The notes under the pieces are model-generated. The model was not told the DNA's origin. It was given only the letters and a program-made list of their open reading frames with translations, and did no database searches. From Pseudomonas sp. ERMR1:02 (GTDB taxonomy: Bacteria > Pseudomonadota > Gammaproteobacteria > Pseudomonadales > Pseudomonadaceae): a stretch of 64,000 nt of DNA. Below, piece by piece: positions 18,595 through 28,292 of this stretch. Location: the NCBI RefSeq assembly GCF_002277815.1, contig NZ_NKJI01000007.1, positions 186,001 through 250,000 of the forward strand, given 5' to 3'. Position 1 is the stretch's first letter; the number at the start of each line of letters is the position of its first letter. A program made the position numbers and the translations under genes.

Positions 18595-19860
18595 TCAGTT
18601 CCAGATACCGCGTGTATCGACCCGCTCGGCGTGCTCTAGGCGACTACTGGAGATGGATTTGAATTCCTTGTGGTCGACAAGTAGGACAGCGACATCTGCG
18701 CGGTTCAAAGCATCCTCGGTATTGCAGAGAATGACCTTACCTTCCATGTTGGCAGGCAGCTTGTCGATGTTGGGTTCGACCGCCAGAACTGTTCCTGGAT
18801 GAGCATCGGCAATTTTCAAGGTGATTGCCTTGGACGGGCTCTCGCGCAGATCGTCGATATCCGGTTTGAACGCCAATCCGAAACAGGCAACTGTAACGCT
18901 CTTGGCGGTTTTGTCCGGGTTTTCTTGAAGGTGCTTGCCAATGGCCTGTTGGACTTGGTCGATCACCCATTGTGGCTTGCTGTCATTGACTTCACGAGCG
19001 GTGCGGATCAGGCGCGCTTGCTCCGGAGTTTTGCTGACAATGAACCACGGATCCACCGCGATGCAGTGGCCGCCAACGCCAGGGCCGGGTTGTAGAATTT
19101 TCACGCGTGGGTGGTGATTCGCCAGGCGGATCAATTCCCACACGCTGATACCCAGCTTGTCGCAAATAATCGAGAGTTCATTCGCAAAAGCAATGTTTAC
19201 GTCGCGAAAGCTGTTTTCGGTCAGTTTGCACATCTCGGCGGTGCGGGCATCAGTGATGATGCATTCGCCTTCTACGAATGTCTTATACAATTGTACGGCG
19301 GCAGCCGAGCATTTCGGCGTCATACCGCCAATGATACGGTCGTTTTCAATCAACTCACGCAGTACATGACCGGGCAGGACGCGCTCGGGGCAGTGAGCGA
19401 TACGAATGTCAGAGTCTTCGCCGTGCGTTTGCGGGAAGCTCAAGTCGGGACGGGCTTCGGCCAGCCAGGCAGACATCTGTTCGGTTGCACCCACTGGAGA
19501 AGTGGACTCTAGAATGACCAGGTCACCCTTTTTCAAGACTGGAGCAATGGATTTGCTTGCGGACTCGATATAAGAAAGATCGGGTTCATGGTCGCCTTTG
19601 AAGGGCGTAGGTACAGCGATCAGGAACGCATCAGCCGGCTCGGCGATAGTGGTTGCTCGCAGGTAACCCTCAGTCACTGCGGCGTGGACGACCATATCCA
19701 GATCCGGTTCGACGATATGGATTTCACCGCGATTGATCGTCTCGACAGCGCGGGGATTCACATCCACGCCAATCACCTTTTTTTTGCGTGCGGCGAAAAC
19801 GGCTGCGGTTGGCAGTCCGATGTAGCCGAGACCGACCACAGAAACAATTTGAAAGCTCAT
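18595..19860 (-). CDS. wecC: UDP-N-acetyl-D-mannosamine dehydrogenase
   Basis: 421-residue NAD-dependent UDP-sugar dehydrogenase that oxidises UDP-ManNAc twice to UDP-ManNAcA. The N-terminal Rossmann motif GLGYIGLPTAAVFAA is at residues 10-24. The central catalytic area is TENSFRDVNIAFANELSII. The nucleophile Cys lies in GPGVGGHCIAVDPWF, and the C-terminal domain has LAFKPDIDDLRESPS. Length matches E. coli WecC (420). It lies 9 bp downstream of wecB, so the two genes form the UDP-ManNAcA pathway. A 135-bp AT-rich gap then separates it from wzx and could hold an internal promoter. Confidence 0.92.
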   Translation of the reverse strand: MSFQIVSVVGLGYIGLPTAAVFAARKKKVIGVDVNPRAVETINRGEIHIVEPDLDMVVHAAVTEGYLRATTIAEPADAFLIAVPTPFKGDHEPDLSYIESASKSIAPVLKKGDLVILESTSPVGATEQMSAWLAEARPDLSFPQTHGEDSDIRIAHCPERVLPGHVLRELIENDRIIGGMTPKCSAAAVQLYKTFVEGECIITDARTAEMCKLTENSFRDVNIAFANELSIICDKLGISVWELIRLANHHPRVKILQPGPGVGGHCIAVDPWFIVSKTPEQARLIRTAREVNDSKPQWVIDQVQQAIGKHLQENPDKTAKSVTVACFGLAFKPDIDDLRESPSKAITLKIADAHPGTVLAVEPNIDKLPANMEGKVILCNTEDALNRADVAVLLVDHKEFKSISSSRLEHAERVDTRGIWN

Positions 19861-19869
19861 ACGTGGGCC

Positions 19870-20997
19870 TTATTCGATTTTGGAAAGAATTTCGAGAATG
19901 CGAGCACAAGCCTTCCCATCACCGTAGGGATTGTGAGCGTAACTCATCTGCTTGTAGGCATCAGAGTCAGTCAGCAGGCGGCTCAGGTTGCTTGTAATTG
20001 CGTCAACTGAAGTACCGACCAGTTTTACGGTGCCGGCCTCGACAGCTTCCGGGCGTTCCGTTGTATCACGCATCACCAGGACGGGCTTGCCGAGCGACGG
20101 GGCTTCCTCTTGAATACCGCCCGAATCGCTGAGGATAAGGTAGGAACGATTCATCAAATAGACGAACGGCAAATAATCCAGCGGCTCGATCAGGTGAATG
20201 TTTTCGATGTCCGCCAAAAGCCGGTTCACAGGTTCCCGCACATTCGGGTTCAGATGCACAGGATAGACAATCTCGACGTCCGGGAAGGTTTTCGCGGTAT
20301 TGGCCAGTGCTTTGCAAATGTTCTCGAAGCCATCGCCAAAGCTTTCACGGCGGTGGCCGGTGACCAGGATGACTCGCTTGCCTTCACCGATAATCAAAAA
20401 TTGCTCGTGGAATGCTTGCTGCAAAGCCGGGGTGCCGCTGACTCTTGCGACAACGTCCAGCAAGGCGTCAATGACAGTGTTGCCTGTCACATGAATTGAA
20501 GCTTCGTTCACACCTTCGTTGAGCAGGTTCTGCCTGGAGGTCTCGGTAGGGGCGAAATGCACGGCAGCCAATGCCCCTGTCAATTTACGGTTAGCCTCTT
20601 CCGGCCAGGGCGAATACAGATTGCCGGTTCGCAATCCTGCCTCGACATGGGCAACCGGGATCTGCTGATAGTAGGCCGCCAGTGTCGTTGCAAACGTGGT
20701 TGCCGTATCGCCGTGCACCAGGACGATATCCGGTTTGTATTCGGCAAAGACTTCTTTCATTCCTTGCAGGATTGCCGTGGTGACGTCGGTCAGATCCTGA
20801 CCCTGCTTCATGATATTCAGATCGAAGTCAGGAATGATCTGGAACAGTTCCAGTACTTGATCGAGCATCTGGCGATGCTGACCGGTCACGCACACTTTGG
20901 CTTCGAAGCGTTCGTCGGCAGCAAGGCTCAGCGCTAGGGGAGCCATTTTGATTGCTTCAGGGCGCGTGCCGAACACACATAACGTTTTCAAAGTCAT
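19870..20997 (-). CDS. wecB: UDP-N-acetylglucosamine 2-epimerase (non-hydrolysing)
   Basis: Converts UDP-GlcNAc to UDP-ManNAc for WecC. 375 residues from the ATG at 20997 ([20 protein letters not shown]), matching the roughly 376-residue WecB family. Typical motifs are [63 protein letters not shown] and [20 protein letters not shown]. The longer frame up to 21051 has no support, since family members begin at the chosen Met. First gene of the O-antigen operon, transcribed away from wbpM. Confidence 0.93.
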   Translation of the reverse strand: MTLKTLCVFGTRPEAIKMAPLALSLAADERFEAKVCVTGQHRQMLDQVLELFQIIPDFDLNIMKQGQDLTDVTTAILQGMKEVFAEYKPDIVLVHGDTATTFATTLAAYYQQIPVAHVEAGLRTGNLYSPWPEEANRKLTGALAAVHFAPTETSRQNLLNEGVNEASIHVTGNTVIDALLDVVARVSGTPALQQAFHEQFLIIGEGKRVILVTGHRRESFGDGFENICKALANTAKTFPDVEIVYPVHLNPNVREPVNRLLADIENIHLIEPLDYLPFVYLMNRSYLILSDSGGIQEEAPSLGKPVLVMRDTTERPEAVEAGTVKLVGTSVDAITSNLSRLLTDSDAYKQMSYAHNPYGDGKACARILEILSKIE

Positions 20998-22128
20998 CAC
21001 AACACCGCTATTGGAAATTAATGAATTTTTTGCGTACACATGCCGTACCACTTGTCCGTAGAGGGGGATTTGCTAACTCACTGAGCCACCCTTCCTTGGT
21101 TCAGCCCGATGACCGGCATTTCAACCGGCGTGTTAAAGCCAGCGGGTTTTACATAAGTATTCATTGGGTTTCTTGATGTTCTGTACATGTTGTGCTCAAC
21201 GCATAAGTGGTTTTTTTGGTTGTTATTAATCCGGTTTCCGGAATTTCCCACTTTTCGAGGTATCTCATCTCGAGCTACGGGCCGCTTTCGCACCCCATGT
21301 TCATTTTTTTTCGTTGGTAAAATCATGCGTTGAATCGCGTGGTCGATCGATCATCGGGACACTTGTCCAAGCGGAGCCTCGAGCGCTGGCGCAGCTTGCC
21401 ATTTGATGCTGGATTCATGCGCGGTTGCTCGCAGCGAGCCTGTAATTCCTTTAGCGTAATCGACGTTGTCGAGAGACATCTTTGTCATCTAGGGCAAACG
21501 CTCAATTTGTGAAGTCGCGCATCTCTTCGGGAATAGAAGGTGTCAGCGCGTCTGGTGTCGAACGTGAAACATGTGAATGCGTCGCGGATTATAGCCTTCT
21601 TTGCGCGGCGCTTTCCAAGGTTGTGGCATTGCGAGGTGCTTTCCCGCGCTTCCGTTGTTGATTGGCGCCTGATCGACTGGAAGCCTGCTGTTTTTTTTTA
21701 CGCTATGTCATTGATCCGCTGCCTGAAATAGCAAATGTCTAGCTCAGGTTGAACGGGTTCCTGCCAAAGTGATCGATGAGCGGTAACCGTTTTTACGCCT
21801 TGGCCGTCATCGGCGTGCTTTACATGCTGCCGGACAAACCCGAAGCAGGTGACGATTCCCGCTTCGGGGGAGTCAATGTCATGCGATATCCTGAAGGACG
21901 GACGATTTTCATTTTTTTCTTGTGTCCTGCGGCATTCGGCACCAAGTGTTTTTATCCAGGCAGAGGGTTTTAAAGGGATTTTTGCCACAACCTAGGTATC
22001 ATGGGGCCGACACCAGTGCCCATACAGGGGGCGAGGGACAGAAGATTCGGGACCGGAGCATTGTGTATCTGACCGTTTCATTTTTACTCTAAAGGTAATA
22101 GTTTTTCTCGGTTCAGGAGCTTGAAGGG
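20998..22128. promoter_or_regulatory. 1.1-kb divergent intergenic region between wecB and wbpM
   Basis: No convincing gene: the short open frames here lack ribosome binding sites and coding character. The region must contain the promoters of the leftward wecB operon and of rightward wbpM. It has several T-rich runs (21202-21216, 21305-21312, 21691-21698, 21909-21918). I found no JUMPstart element. An inverted repeat arrangement of recognised operators was not seen. Confidence 0.5.
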
Positions 22129-24138
22129 GTGTTCGATAGGTTTATGGAAAAAATAAGAGCTGTTTTGTTGAGCCTTCCTCGCCGACGCAAGCGGGTCTTG
22201 CAGGTAACTGCCGATATTTTTCTGGTCTGGCTATCTCTGTGGATGGCTTTTGTCGTACGTCTAGGGATAGACGAATTGGACAGTCCCATTCAGCAGCATC
22301 TTTGGCTGTTTTTCAGTGCCCCTGCCGTGGCTATTCCTCTTTTTATTCGATTTGGCATGTACCGCGCTGTCATGCGCTATGTCGGTAATGATGCACTGAT
22401 CGCAATCGTCAAGGCGGTTACTCTTTCATCGCTTATTCTGGGCATAGTGGTTTATTGGTATAGCAATCATCAAACGATCGTGCCGAGATCAATCATTTTC
22501 AATTACTGGTGGCTCAGCCTTGTAATGATCGGCGGATTGCGAGTCGCCATGCGACAGTATTTTTCAGGCGATTGGTTTGTCGCGGCTCAGCACGTTCCAT
22601 TTGCCAATATTGACGATGGGTTGCCACGGGTCGCTGTTTATGGTGCCGGCGCAGCAGGTAACCAATTGGTTGCCGCCTTGCGGATGGGGCGGGCCATGCG
22701 TCCGGTAGCGTTCATCGACGACGATGGCAGCATTGCCAGCCGCGTCATCGCAGGCTTGCAGGTATTCAAGCCTAAACATATTCAGCAAATGATCGATACC
22801 ACCGGTGCTCAAGAAATTCTGTTGGCGATCCCTTCCGCAAATCGAGGCCGTCGCCGTGAAATTCTCAGTTTCCTCGAGCGGTTCCCCCTGCATGTTCGCA
22901 GTGTTCCGGGATTTATGGATCTGGCGAGCGGGCGGGTCAAGGTCGATGACATTCAAGAGGTAGATATCGCGGATCTGCTGGGACGGGATGCCGTGCCGGC
23001 CCAAGGGGATTTACTCGAACATTGCATAACTCGTCAAGCCGTCATGGTAACGGGGGCGGGTGGGTCAATCGGCTCTGAATTGTGCCGTCAAATACTCGAG
23101 TTGCAACCTACTACACTCCTGTTGTTCGAACACAGTGAATTCAATCTCTACAGTATTCTCTCCGAGTTGGAGCAGAGAATTTCTCGTGAATCGCTTTCCG
23201 TAAAGTTGTTGCCGATTCTCGGTTCTGTTCGAAATGAGAGCAAGTTGCTGGACGTGATGAAGACTTGGCATGTCGACACGGTCTACCATGCCGCGGCCTA
23301 TAAACATGTCCCGATGGTTGAACACAACATCGCTGAAGGCGTGTTGAACAATGTCATCGGTACTCTGAATACTGCACAGGCTGCCCTGCAGGCAGGAGTA
23401 GATAACTTCGTTCTCATCTCTACAGACAAGGCCGTACGTCCAACCAATGTGATGGGGAGTACCAAGCGTCTTGCGGAGCTGACGCTCCAGGCACTTAGCC
23501 GTGAGAAAGCCCCGGTGTTGTTTGGTGACCAGGCGTGCGTGTCTCAAGTCAACAAAACCCGCTTTACGATGGTGAGGTTTGGGAACGTTCTGGGCTCCTC
23601 CGGCTCGGTGATTCCTCTTTTTCACAGACAGATAAAGTCAGGTGGTCCGCTGACCGTTACTCATCCGAAAATCACCCGTTACTTCATGACTATTCCGGAG
23701 GCGGCCCAATTGGTCATTCAGGCGGGCTCGATGGGGCAGGGTGGCGATGTATTTGTGCTCGACATGGGCGAGCCGGTGAAAATCGTGGAGTTGGCGGAAA
23801 AAATGATTCATCTGTCGGGGCTGAGCGTACGCTCGGAAAGAAACCCACATGGTGATATCGATATCGAGTTTTCCGGCCTTCGTCCCGGGGAAAAGCTTTA
23901 CGAAGAGTTGTTGATTGGCGATAACGTGGCGGCCACCTCGCATCCTATGATCATGACCGCCAACGAAGACTACCTGGACTGGGATGTGCTCAAGGAAAAA
24001 CTGGCACAGTTGCTGGTCGCGATCGAGCACGATGACTACTCGAGAGTTCGCCAACTTCTGCGCGAAACCGTCAGCGGCTACACCCCCGACGGCGATATAG
24101 TCGACTGGATCTACCAGCAACGTCGCCTCGAACCTTGA
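22129..24138 (+). CDS. wbpM: UDP-GlcNAc C6-dehydratase WbpM (polysaccharide biosynthesis/nucleoside-diphosphate sugar epimerase)
   Basis: Membrane-anchored 4,6-dehydratase making UDP-4-keto-6-deoxy-GlcNAc for O-antigen synthesis. 669 residues, the length of P. aeruginosa WbpM (665). About four N-terminal helices (residues 25-125) are followed by a first nucleotide-binding domain with VAVYGAGAAGNQLVAAL and the catalytic domain with VTGAGGSIGSELCRQI, STDKAVRPTNVMGSTKR (Met in place of the usual catalytic Tyr, as in WbpM) and RFGNVLGSSGSVIPLF. The GTG at 22129 has AGGAG upstream; an ATG at 22144 is an alternative. Transcribed alone, opposite to the O-antigen operon. Confidence 0.95.
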   Translation: MFDRFMEKIRAVLLSLPRRRKRVLQVTADIFLVWLSLWMAFVVRLGIDELDSPIQQHLWLFFSAPAVAIPLFIRFGMYRAVMRYVGNDALIAIVKAVTLSSLILGIVVYWYSNHQTIVPRSIIFNYWWLSLVMIGGLRVAMRQYFSGDWFVAAQHVPFANIDDGLPRVAVYGAGAAGNQLVAALRMGRAMRPVAFIDDDGSIASRVIAGLQVFKPKHIQQMIDTTGAQEILLAIPSANRGRRREILSFLERFPLHVRSVPGFMDLASGRVKVDDIQEVDIADLLGRDAVPAQGDLLEHCITRQAVMVTGAGGSIGSELCRQILELQPTTLLLFEHSEFNLYSILSELEQRISRESLSVKLLPILGSVRNESKLLDVMKTWHVDTVYHAAAYKHVPMVEHNIAEGVLNNVIGTLNTAQAALQAGVDNFVLISTDKAVRPTNVMGSTKRLAELTLQALSREKAPVLFGDQACVSQVNKTRFTMVRFGNVLGSSGSVIPLFHRQIKSGGPLTVTHPKITRYFMTIPEAAQLVIQAGSMGQGGDVFVLDMGEPVKIVELAEKMIHLSGLSVRSERNPHGDIDIEFSGLRPGEKLYEELLIGDNVAATSHPMIMTANEDYLDWDVLKEKLAQLLVAIEHDDYSRVRQLLRETVSGYTPDGDIVDWIYQQRRLEP

Positions 24139-24250
24139 TTGTTTCACATCCGGCAACAGACACATTTTTGACAGGCTCCAGACATCGCCTAAGTTTGGGA
24201 GGCAGCTTCGGAAAAGCTGCTTCCTTAATCGATGTCATGGAGCTTCATTT

Positions 24251-24586
24251 ATGCGTACTGGCTATTTCTACTCCCTGGTTTTTGCCCTGCTCACCTGCGC
24301 TTCAACGACCGTAATTGCTGCGCCCGTTGCAAAACCTGAGGCTGGCAATGCACCTCAGATGCAAGAGGTTTCCCCGAAAGCACAGAGCGGTAAAGTCGAT
24401 CTCAACGTGGTAGATGCACCAACCTTGCAGCGCGAATTGTCCGGCATAGGCGAGGCCAAGGCTAACGCGATTGTTGCGTATCGCGACATTAATGGTCCAT
24501 TCGCATCGGTGGACGAGTTACTGGAAGTGAAGGGTATCGGCAAGGCGATTCTGGATCGCAATCGCGATAGGCTGGAAGTGAACTAA
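24251..24586 (+). CDS. ComEA-family helix-hairpin-helix protein
   Basis: 111 residues with a signal peptide (MRTGYFYSLVFALLTCASTT, cleavage after AAPVA-like IAA) and a C-terminal ComEA double helix-hairpin-helix DNA-binding domain: VDLNVVDAPTLQRELSGIGE, then VDELLEVKGIGKAILDRNR. Exported, probably periplasmic. In Pseudomonas a gene of this kind commonly follows wbpM, which matches here. Its 110-bp spacing from wbpM and a strong terminator right after it define the end of this transcription unit. Possible role in DNA uptake; unproven. Confidence 0.88.
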   Translation: MRTGYFYSLVFALLTCASTTVIAAPVAKPEAGNAPQMQEVSPKAQSGKVDLNVVDAPTLQRELSGIGEAKANAIVAYRDINGPFASVDELLEVKGIGKAILDRNRDRLEVN

Positions 24587-24606
24587 GCTCATTATTCAAC
24601 GCCAAG

Positions 24607-24632
24607 GGGCCGGTCATTGACCGGCCTTTTTG
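24607..24632 (+). terminator. Rho-independent terminator after comEA-like gene
   Basis: Stem GGCCGGTCA - T - TGACCGGCC followed by TTTTT, 21 bp downstream of the stop codon. Confidence 0.85.
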
Positions 24633-24794
24633 CATTCAGGCGAACGCTAGCATGTGATGCCCTGCGTCAGTGTCGTGAAAATTACGACTATCATATACAG
24701 ATTAAATTATGCCTATAATAAAGCGGCTTTCCCGTCGAAGCGCCTTGAGACCAGGCGCTTGCCTTTCCCTCTAGCATCTCACAGGAGCACAGTC

Positions 24795-25589
24795 ATGAAT
24801 TCTGTCCAGTCCAAAGGCACAGCCCTCGTCACCGGCGCTTCCTCCGGTATCGGTGCGGTTTACGCGCAGCGCCTCGCGTCCCGTGGTTTTGATCTGTTGC
24901 TGGTTGCTCGCGATCAGCAGCGGCTCGACGAGGCTGCCAGCAAGTTGCGCTCTGACTATGGCGTTCAAGTCGAAGTGCTCAAGGCGGATCTGACGCAAAA
25001 GGATGATGTGCTCAAGCTCGAACAACGGCTGCGCAGCGATTCGAGCATTAGCCTATTGTTGAATAACGCTGGTGTGGCCGCGGATGGTTTGCTGGCCAAT
25101 GCCGATACCGATCAGCTGGAACGGATGATTCAGTTGAACGTCACGACGGTTACACGTTTGGCATCGGCGGCAGCGGCCAGTTTTGCCAAGGCGGGCCGCG
25201 GGACGATCATCAACATTGCATCAGTGGTGGCGTTGTTTCCCGAGCGCTTCAACGCAACCTACAGCGCCAGTAAGGCTTACGTGCTGAGCCTGACCCAATC
25301 GCTGAATGCCGAACTCGATGGCACCGGGGTCAAGGTCCAGGCAGTGTTGCCAGGGGTAACACGTACGGAAATCTGGGAACGCTCTGGTATCGATGCTTCG
25401 CAGATTCCTGCGGAGATGGTCATGGAGGCGGGTGAAATGGTTGACGCGGCGCTGTCGGGTCTGGATCAGGGCGAGTTGGTCACCATTCCTTCGCTGCCGG
25501 ATGCCGCCGACTGGAATTCCTTCGTCGCGGCACGCCATGTGATGGCGCCGAATCTTTCTAAAAGCACAGCCGCAGCGCGTTATAAATGA
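24795..25589 (+). CDS. Short-chain dehydrogenase/reductase
   Basis: 264-residue classical SDR. The cofactor motif TGASSGIG is at residues 13-20, NNAG at about 88-91, catalytic Ser in NIASVVALF, and YSASK gives Tyr and Lys. The start ATG at 24795 has AGGAG 9 nt upstream; an upstream extension has no support. It precedes a KAS-II-like gene by 30 bp, with a convergent TetR regulator after that, so the two enzymes likely share an operon and a fatty-acid or polyketide-like substrate. Substrate unknown. Confidence 0.88.
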   Translation: MNSVQSKGTALVTGASSGIGAVYAQRLASRGFDLLLVARDQQRLDEAASKLRSDYGVQVEVLKADLTQKDDVLKLEQRLRSDSSISLLLNNAGVAADGLLANADTDQLERMIQLNVTTVTRLASAAAASFAKAGRGTIINIASVVALFPERFNATYSASKAYVLSLTQSLNAELDGTGVKVQAVLPGVTRTEIWERSGIDASQIPAEMVMEAGEMVDAALSGLDQGELVTIPSLPDAADWNSFVAARHVMAPNLSKSTAAARYK

Positions 25590-25619
25590 AGCGCGAGAAA
25601 TCGGCCTGAGGTAATGCAA

Positions 25620-26894
25620 ATGAGTGATCGTCGAGTGGTAGTAACAGGCATGGGCCTGGTGTCTCCGTTGGGTAGCGGAGTCGAAGCGGTCTGGAAGCGT
25701 CTGCTGGCCGGGCGTTCCGGATTGCGCAATTTGCCGGACGAAGTGGTTGCTGATCTGCCAGCCAAGGTTGGCGGCGCAGTGCCGACGCTGGCAGACGATC
25801 CGGAGGCGGGTTTCGACCCGGACCGGGCAACGCCACCCAAAGAACAGAAGAAGATGGACCGCTTCATTATGTTTGCCATGGAAGCGGCGCGTCAGGCTAT
25901 TGAGCAGGCTGGCTGGCAAGCGCAGACCGCCGATGCCCAGGAGCGCACGGCCACCATCATTGGTTCCGGCGTAGGTGGTTTCGGTGCGATTGCCGATGCG
26001 GTGCGCACCACGGATAGCCGAGGTCCACGGCGTTTGTCGCCGTTCACTATCCCGTCGTTTCTGGTCAATCTGGCGGCGGGGCATGTGTCGATCCAGCACG
26101 GTTTCAAAGGCCCGCTGGGTGCGCCGGTGACGGCGTGTGCGGCCGGGGTTCAGGCAATTGGCGACGCTGCGCGGCTGATTCGGTCCGGCGAAGCGGACAT
26201 CGCTGTGTGTGGCGGTGCGGAGGCGGCGATTGATCGGGTGAGCCTTGCCGGGTTCGCTGCCGCTCGCGCCTTGTCCAGCGGCTACAACGACACCCCCGAG
26301 CGCGCGTCACGCCCCTTCGACAGTGGCCGTGATGGCTTTGTCATGGGCGAAGGCGCGGGCCTGTTGGTGATCGAATCTCTGGAGCATGCCCTGGCCCGTG
26401 GCGCTCAGCCGCTGGCGGAACTGGTCGGCTATGGCACCAGCGCCGATGCTTATCACCTGACCGCTGGCCCTGAGGATGGCAGCGGTGCGCGTCGCGCGAT
26501 GTCGCTGGCCTTGGCTCAGGCGGGTGTTTCACCAGGGCAGGTTCAGCATCTGAATGCACACGCAACCTCGACGCCGGTTGGCGATCTGGGAGAATTGGCG
26601 GCGATCAAGGCGTTGTTTGGTGCGGATAACAAGATCGCGGTGACATCTACCAAATCGGCCACCGGGCATTTGCTCGGTGCGGCAGGCGGGCTCGAAGCGA
26701 TCTTCACTTTGCTAGCGATCCGTGATCAGGTCGTACCGGCGACGCTCAATTTCGATAACCCGGACCCCGCCGCCGAAGGCGTGGACATCGTCCACGGTCA
26801 GGCCAGACCGATGGCCATCGAGTACGCATTGTCCAATGGTTTCGGGTTTGGCGGGGTCAATGCCAGCGTGTTGTTCAAGCGCTGGCAGGGTTAG
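25620..26894 (+). CDS. 3-oxoacyl-ACP synthase II (FabF-like)
   Basis: 424-residue condensing enzyme of the KAS I/II thiolase fold: RRVVVTGMGLVSPLGSGVEA at the N-terminus, catalytic Cys in TACAAGVQAI (about residue 178), and the two His residues in NAHATSTPVGD and KSATGHLLGAAG. Catalyses malonyl-ACP condensation. The start at 25620 is preferred over 25614 because GAGG lies 8 nt upstream. It is separate from the usual acpP-fabF cluster and paired with an SDR, so it is an accessory paralogue. It ends with a 4-bp convergent overlap with the TetR gene. Confidence 0.9.
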   Translation: MSDRRVVVTGMGLVSPLGSGVEAVWKRLLAGRSGLRNLPDEVVADLPAKVGGAVPTLADDPEAGFDPDRATPPKEQKKMDRFIMFAMEAARQAIEQAGWQAQTADAQERTATIIGSGVGGFGAIADAVRTTDSRGPRRLSPFTIPSFLVNLAAGHVSIQHGFKGPLGAPVTACAAGVQAIGDAARLIRSGEADIAVCGGAEAAIDRVSLAGFAAARALSSGYNDTPERASRPFDSGRDGFVMGEGAGLLVIESLEHALARGAQPLAELVGYGTSADAYHLTAGPEDGSGARRAMSLALAQAGVSPGQVQHLNAHATSTPVGDLGELAAIKALFGADNKIAVTSTKSATGHLLGAAGGLEAIFTLLAIRDQVVPATLNFDNPDPAAEGVDIVHGQARPMAIEYALSNGFGFGGVNASVLFKRWQG

Positions 26895-27448
26895 TCCTGT
26901 GAGTGGTTGAGGTGTTCGCGCGTGACGTCGAGTATTCGCTGGGCGAACTCGACGTCGGCGACGCTGCGCGATAACAGTAGTGCGCCGACTAGTGTCGACA
27001 TGATGACGATGCTGCGGTCCACGGTGTTTTCACCAGCAAGAGTGCCTTGTATCTGTTGAAGCCGTGCGTTGAGCACCACGTCGGAAGTCGGGCTCGGCTG
27101 ACCGCGCATACCGAGTTCCGATGACATGGTCAGCAGCGGGCAACCTTCGTGGGGCGAAGTTTTGTGCCATTCAGACAAATAGGTATCGATGAAAGTCTCC
27201 AGTGGGCGGTCCTGGGCGAACAGTTCGGCGCAAACACTGGCGACCTGATCGCCAGCGGCCTGCAACGCTTTTTCCACTAACTCGTCCTTTGACTTGAAGT
27301 GCGAATAAAAGCCACCGTGAGTCAAGCCCAGCGATTTCATAAGCGGTTGCAAGCCGGTCGCGCCAATTCCGTCACGGCGAAAGCGCACTGAAGCTTCCTT
27401 GATGATGCGTTGGTGAGTCTGGGCTTTATGGTCCTGCGAGTAACGCAT
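26891..27448 (-). CDS. TetR/AcrR family transcriptional regulator
   Basis: 185 residues with an N-terminal helix-turn-helix (residues 12-58: HQRIIKEASVRFRRDGIGAT, then GLTHGGFYSHFKSKDELVEK) and a C-terminal ligand domain containing SPHEGCPLLTMSSELG. The start at 27448 has GGAG 7 nt upstream. It converges on the FabF-like gene with a 4-bp overlap and probably controls the SDR/FabF pair or itself; the ligand is unknown. Confidence 0.9.
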   Translation of the reverse strand: MRYSQDHKAQTHQRIIKEASVRFRRDGIGATGLQPLMKSLGLTHGGFYSHFKSKDELVEKALQAAGDQVASVCAELFAQDRPLETFIDTYLSEWHKTSPHEGCPLLTMSSELGMRGQPSPTSDVVLNARLQQIQGTLAGENTVDRSIVIMSTLVGALLLSRSVADVEFAQRILDVTREHLNHSQD

Positions 27449-27479
27449 CTGATATCTCCACATCAATGCGCCATATTAA

Positions 27480-27493
27480 CCAATGAAAATTGG
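27480..27493. promoter_or_regulatory. Candidate operator, inverted repeat upstream of TetR gene
   Basis: CCAATGAAAATTGG (5-bp arms, 4-bp spacer) lies 32 bp upstream of the TetR start, in the divergent region shared with the GntR gene. It could be an autoregulatory operator; symmetry alone supports this. Confidence 0.3.
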
Positions 27494-27623
27494 ATGGTGA
27501 CTGTACTTCTACTTCTAAAAAGCACGCAGATGCGTCGAACTTGATTGAAACGCACCAGAGTAGTGGCACGAATAGTGATTATTCATTAGCTGACGATTGT
27601 TGAACAATCCTGAGGCAATGAGT

Positions 27624-28277
27624 ATGAGCAGCGGACTGTCACTGGCCGATCACATTACATTGGAATTACGTGCCGACATCATTGGCGGTCGTTTGTTGCC
27701 CGGCATGGCACTGGTGGAAAACGATCTGGTATGTGCCTACAACGCTTCGCGCAATACTATTCGTGAAGCCTTGCACCGGCTGGGGCAGGAAGGACTGACT
27801 CGCTATGTGCGCAATAAAGGCGTGATGGTGCGCCGCTTGGGTTTTGATGATGTGCGGGACCTGTTCAAGGTCCGGCGCACGCTGGAACTGCAGGCTATCA
27901 GCACGAGTCGCGCACTACGCGACTATCAATCCGACCGGATGCTCGAAGCTCTCGAGGGCACCGAGCTGGCTCGGGAGCGCGAAGACTGGCGCGCTGTCGG
28001 CACCCACAGCCTGGCATTTCATCAACACATTGTCGGGTTGCTGCACAGTCCGTTGTTCGATGAGTTCTTCACCAACGTCGTTGCGCAATTGCGCCTGGTG
28101 TTCTGTACCGCTCCCGACGAGTCGAAATTTCAGGCGCCCTGGCTGGTTCGTGACCGACAGATCCATGAGCTGCTGGTGGAGGGTGACAAACACGCCGCCG
28201 AAGATGCCATGAGCCGTTATCTCGACGACTCCGAACACCTGCTATTGCAAATGCTTGCCCCTTCTTCTCATCACTGA
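27624..28277 (+). CDS. GntR/FadR-family transcriptional regulator
   Basis: 217 residues. The N-terminal winged helix (LADHITLELRADIIGGRLLP, then NASRNTIREALHRLGQEGLT) is followed by an FCD ligand-binding domain with helical SLAFHQHIVGLLHSPLFDEF and a metal-ligand His pattern. The start at 27624 has GAGG 8 nt upstream; earlier ATG/TTG codons have poor spacing. It is 15 bp upstream of the DUF1989 gene, so it likely regulates that gene as part of its own operon. Confidence 0.88.
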   Translation: MSSGLSLADHITLELRADIIGGRLLPGMALVENDLVCAYNASRNTIREALHRLGQEGLTRYVRNKGVMVRRLGFDDVRDLFKVRRTLELQAISTSRALRDYQSDRMLEALEGTELAREREDWRAVGTHSLAFHQHIVGLLHSPLFDEFFTNVVAQLRLVFCTAPDESKFQAPWLVRDRQIHELLVEGDKHAAEDAMSRYLDDSEHLLLQMLAPSSHH

Positions 28278-28292
28278 TCGAGGATTCGTGCC

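Noticed and set aside
21330..21990. Short open frames in the wecB-wbpM gap
   Set aside because: 60-96 residues, no ribosome binding site, no similarity I recognise; treated as non-coding control region.
25221..26099. 292-residue minus-strand frame across SDR and FabF-like genes
   Set aside because: Crosses two well-supported plus-strand genes and has no domain.
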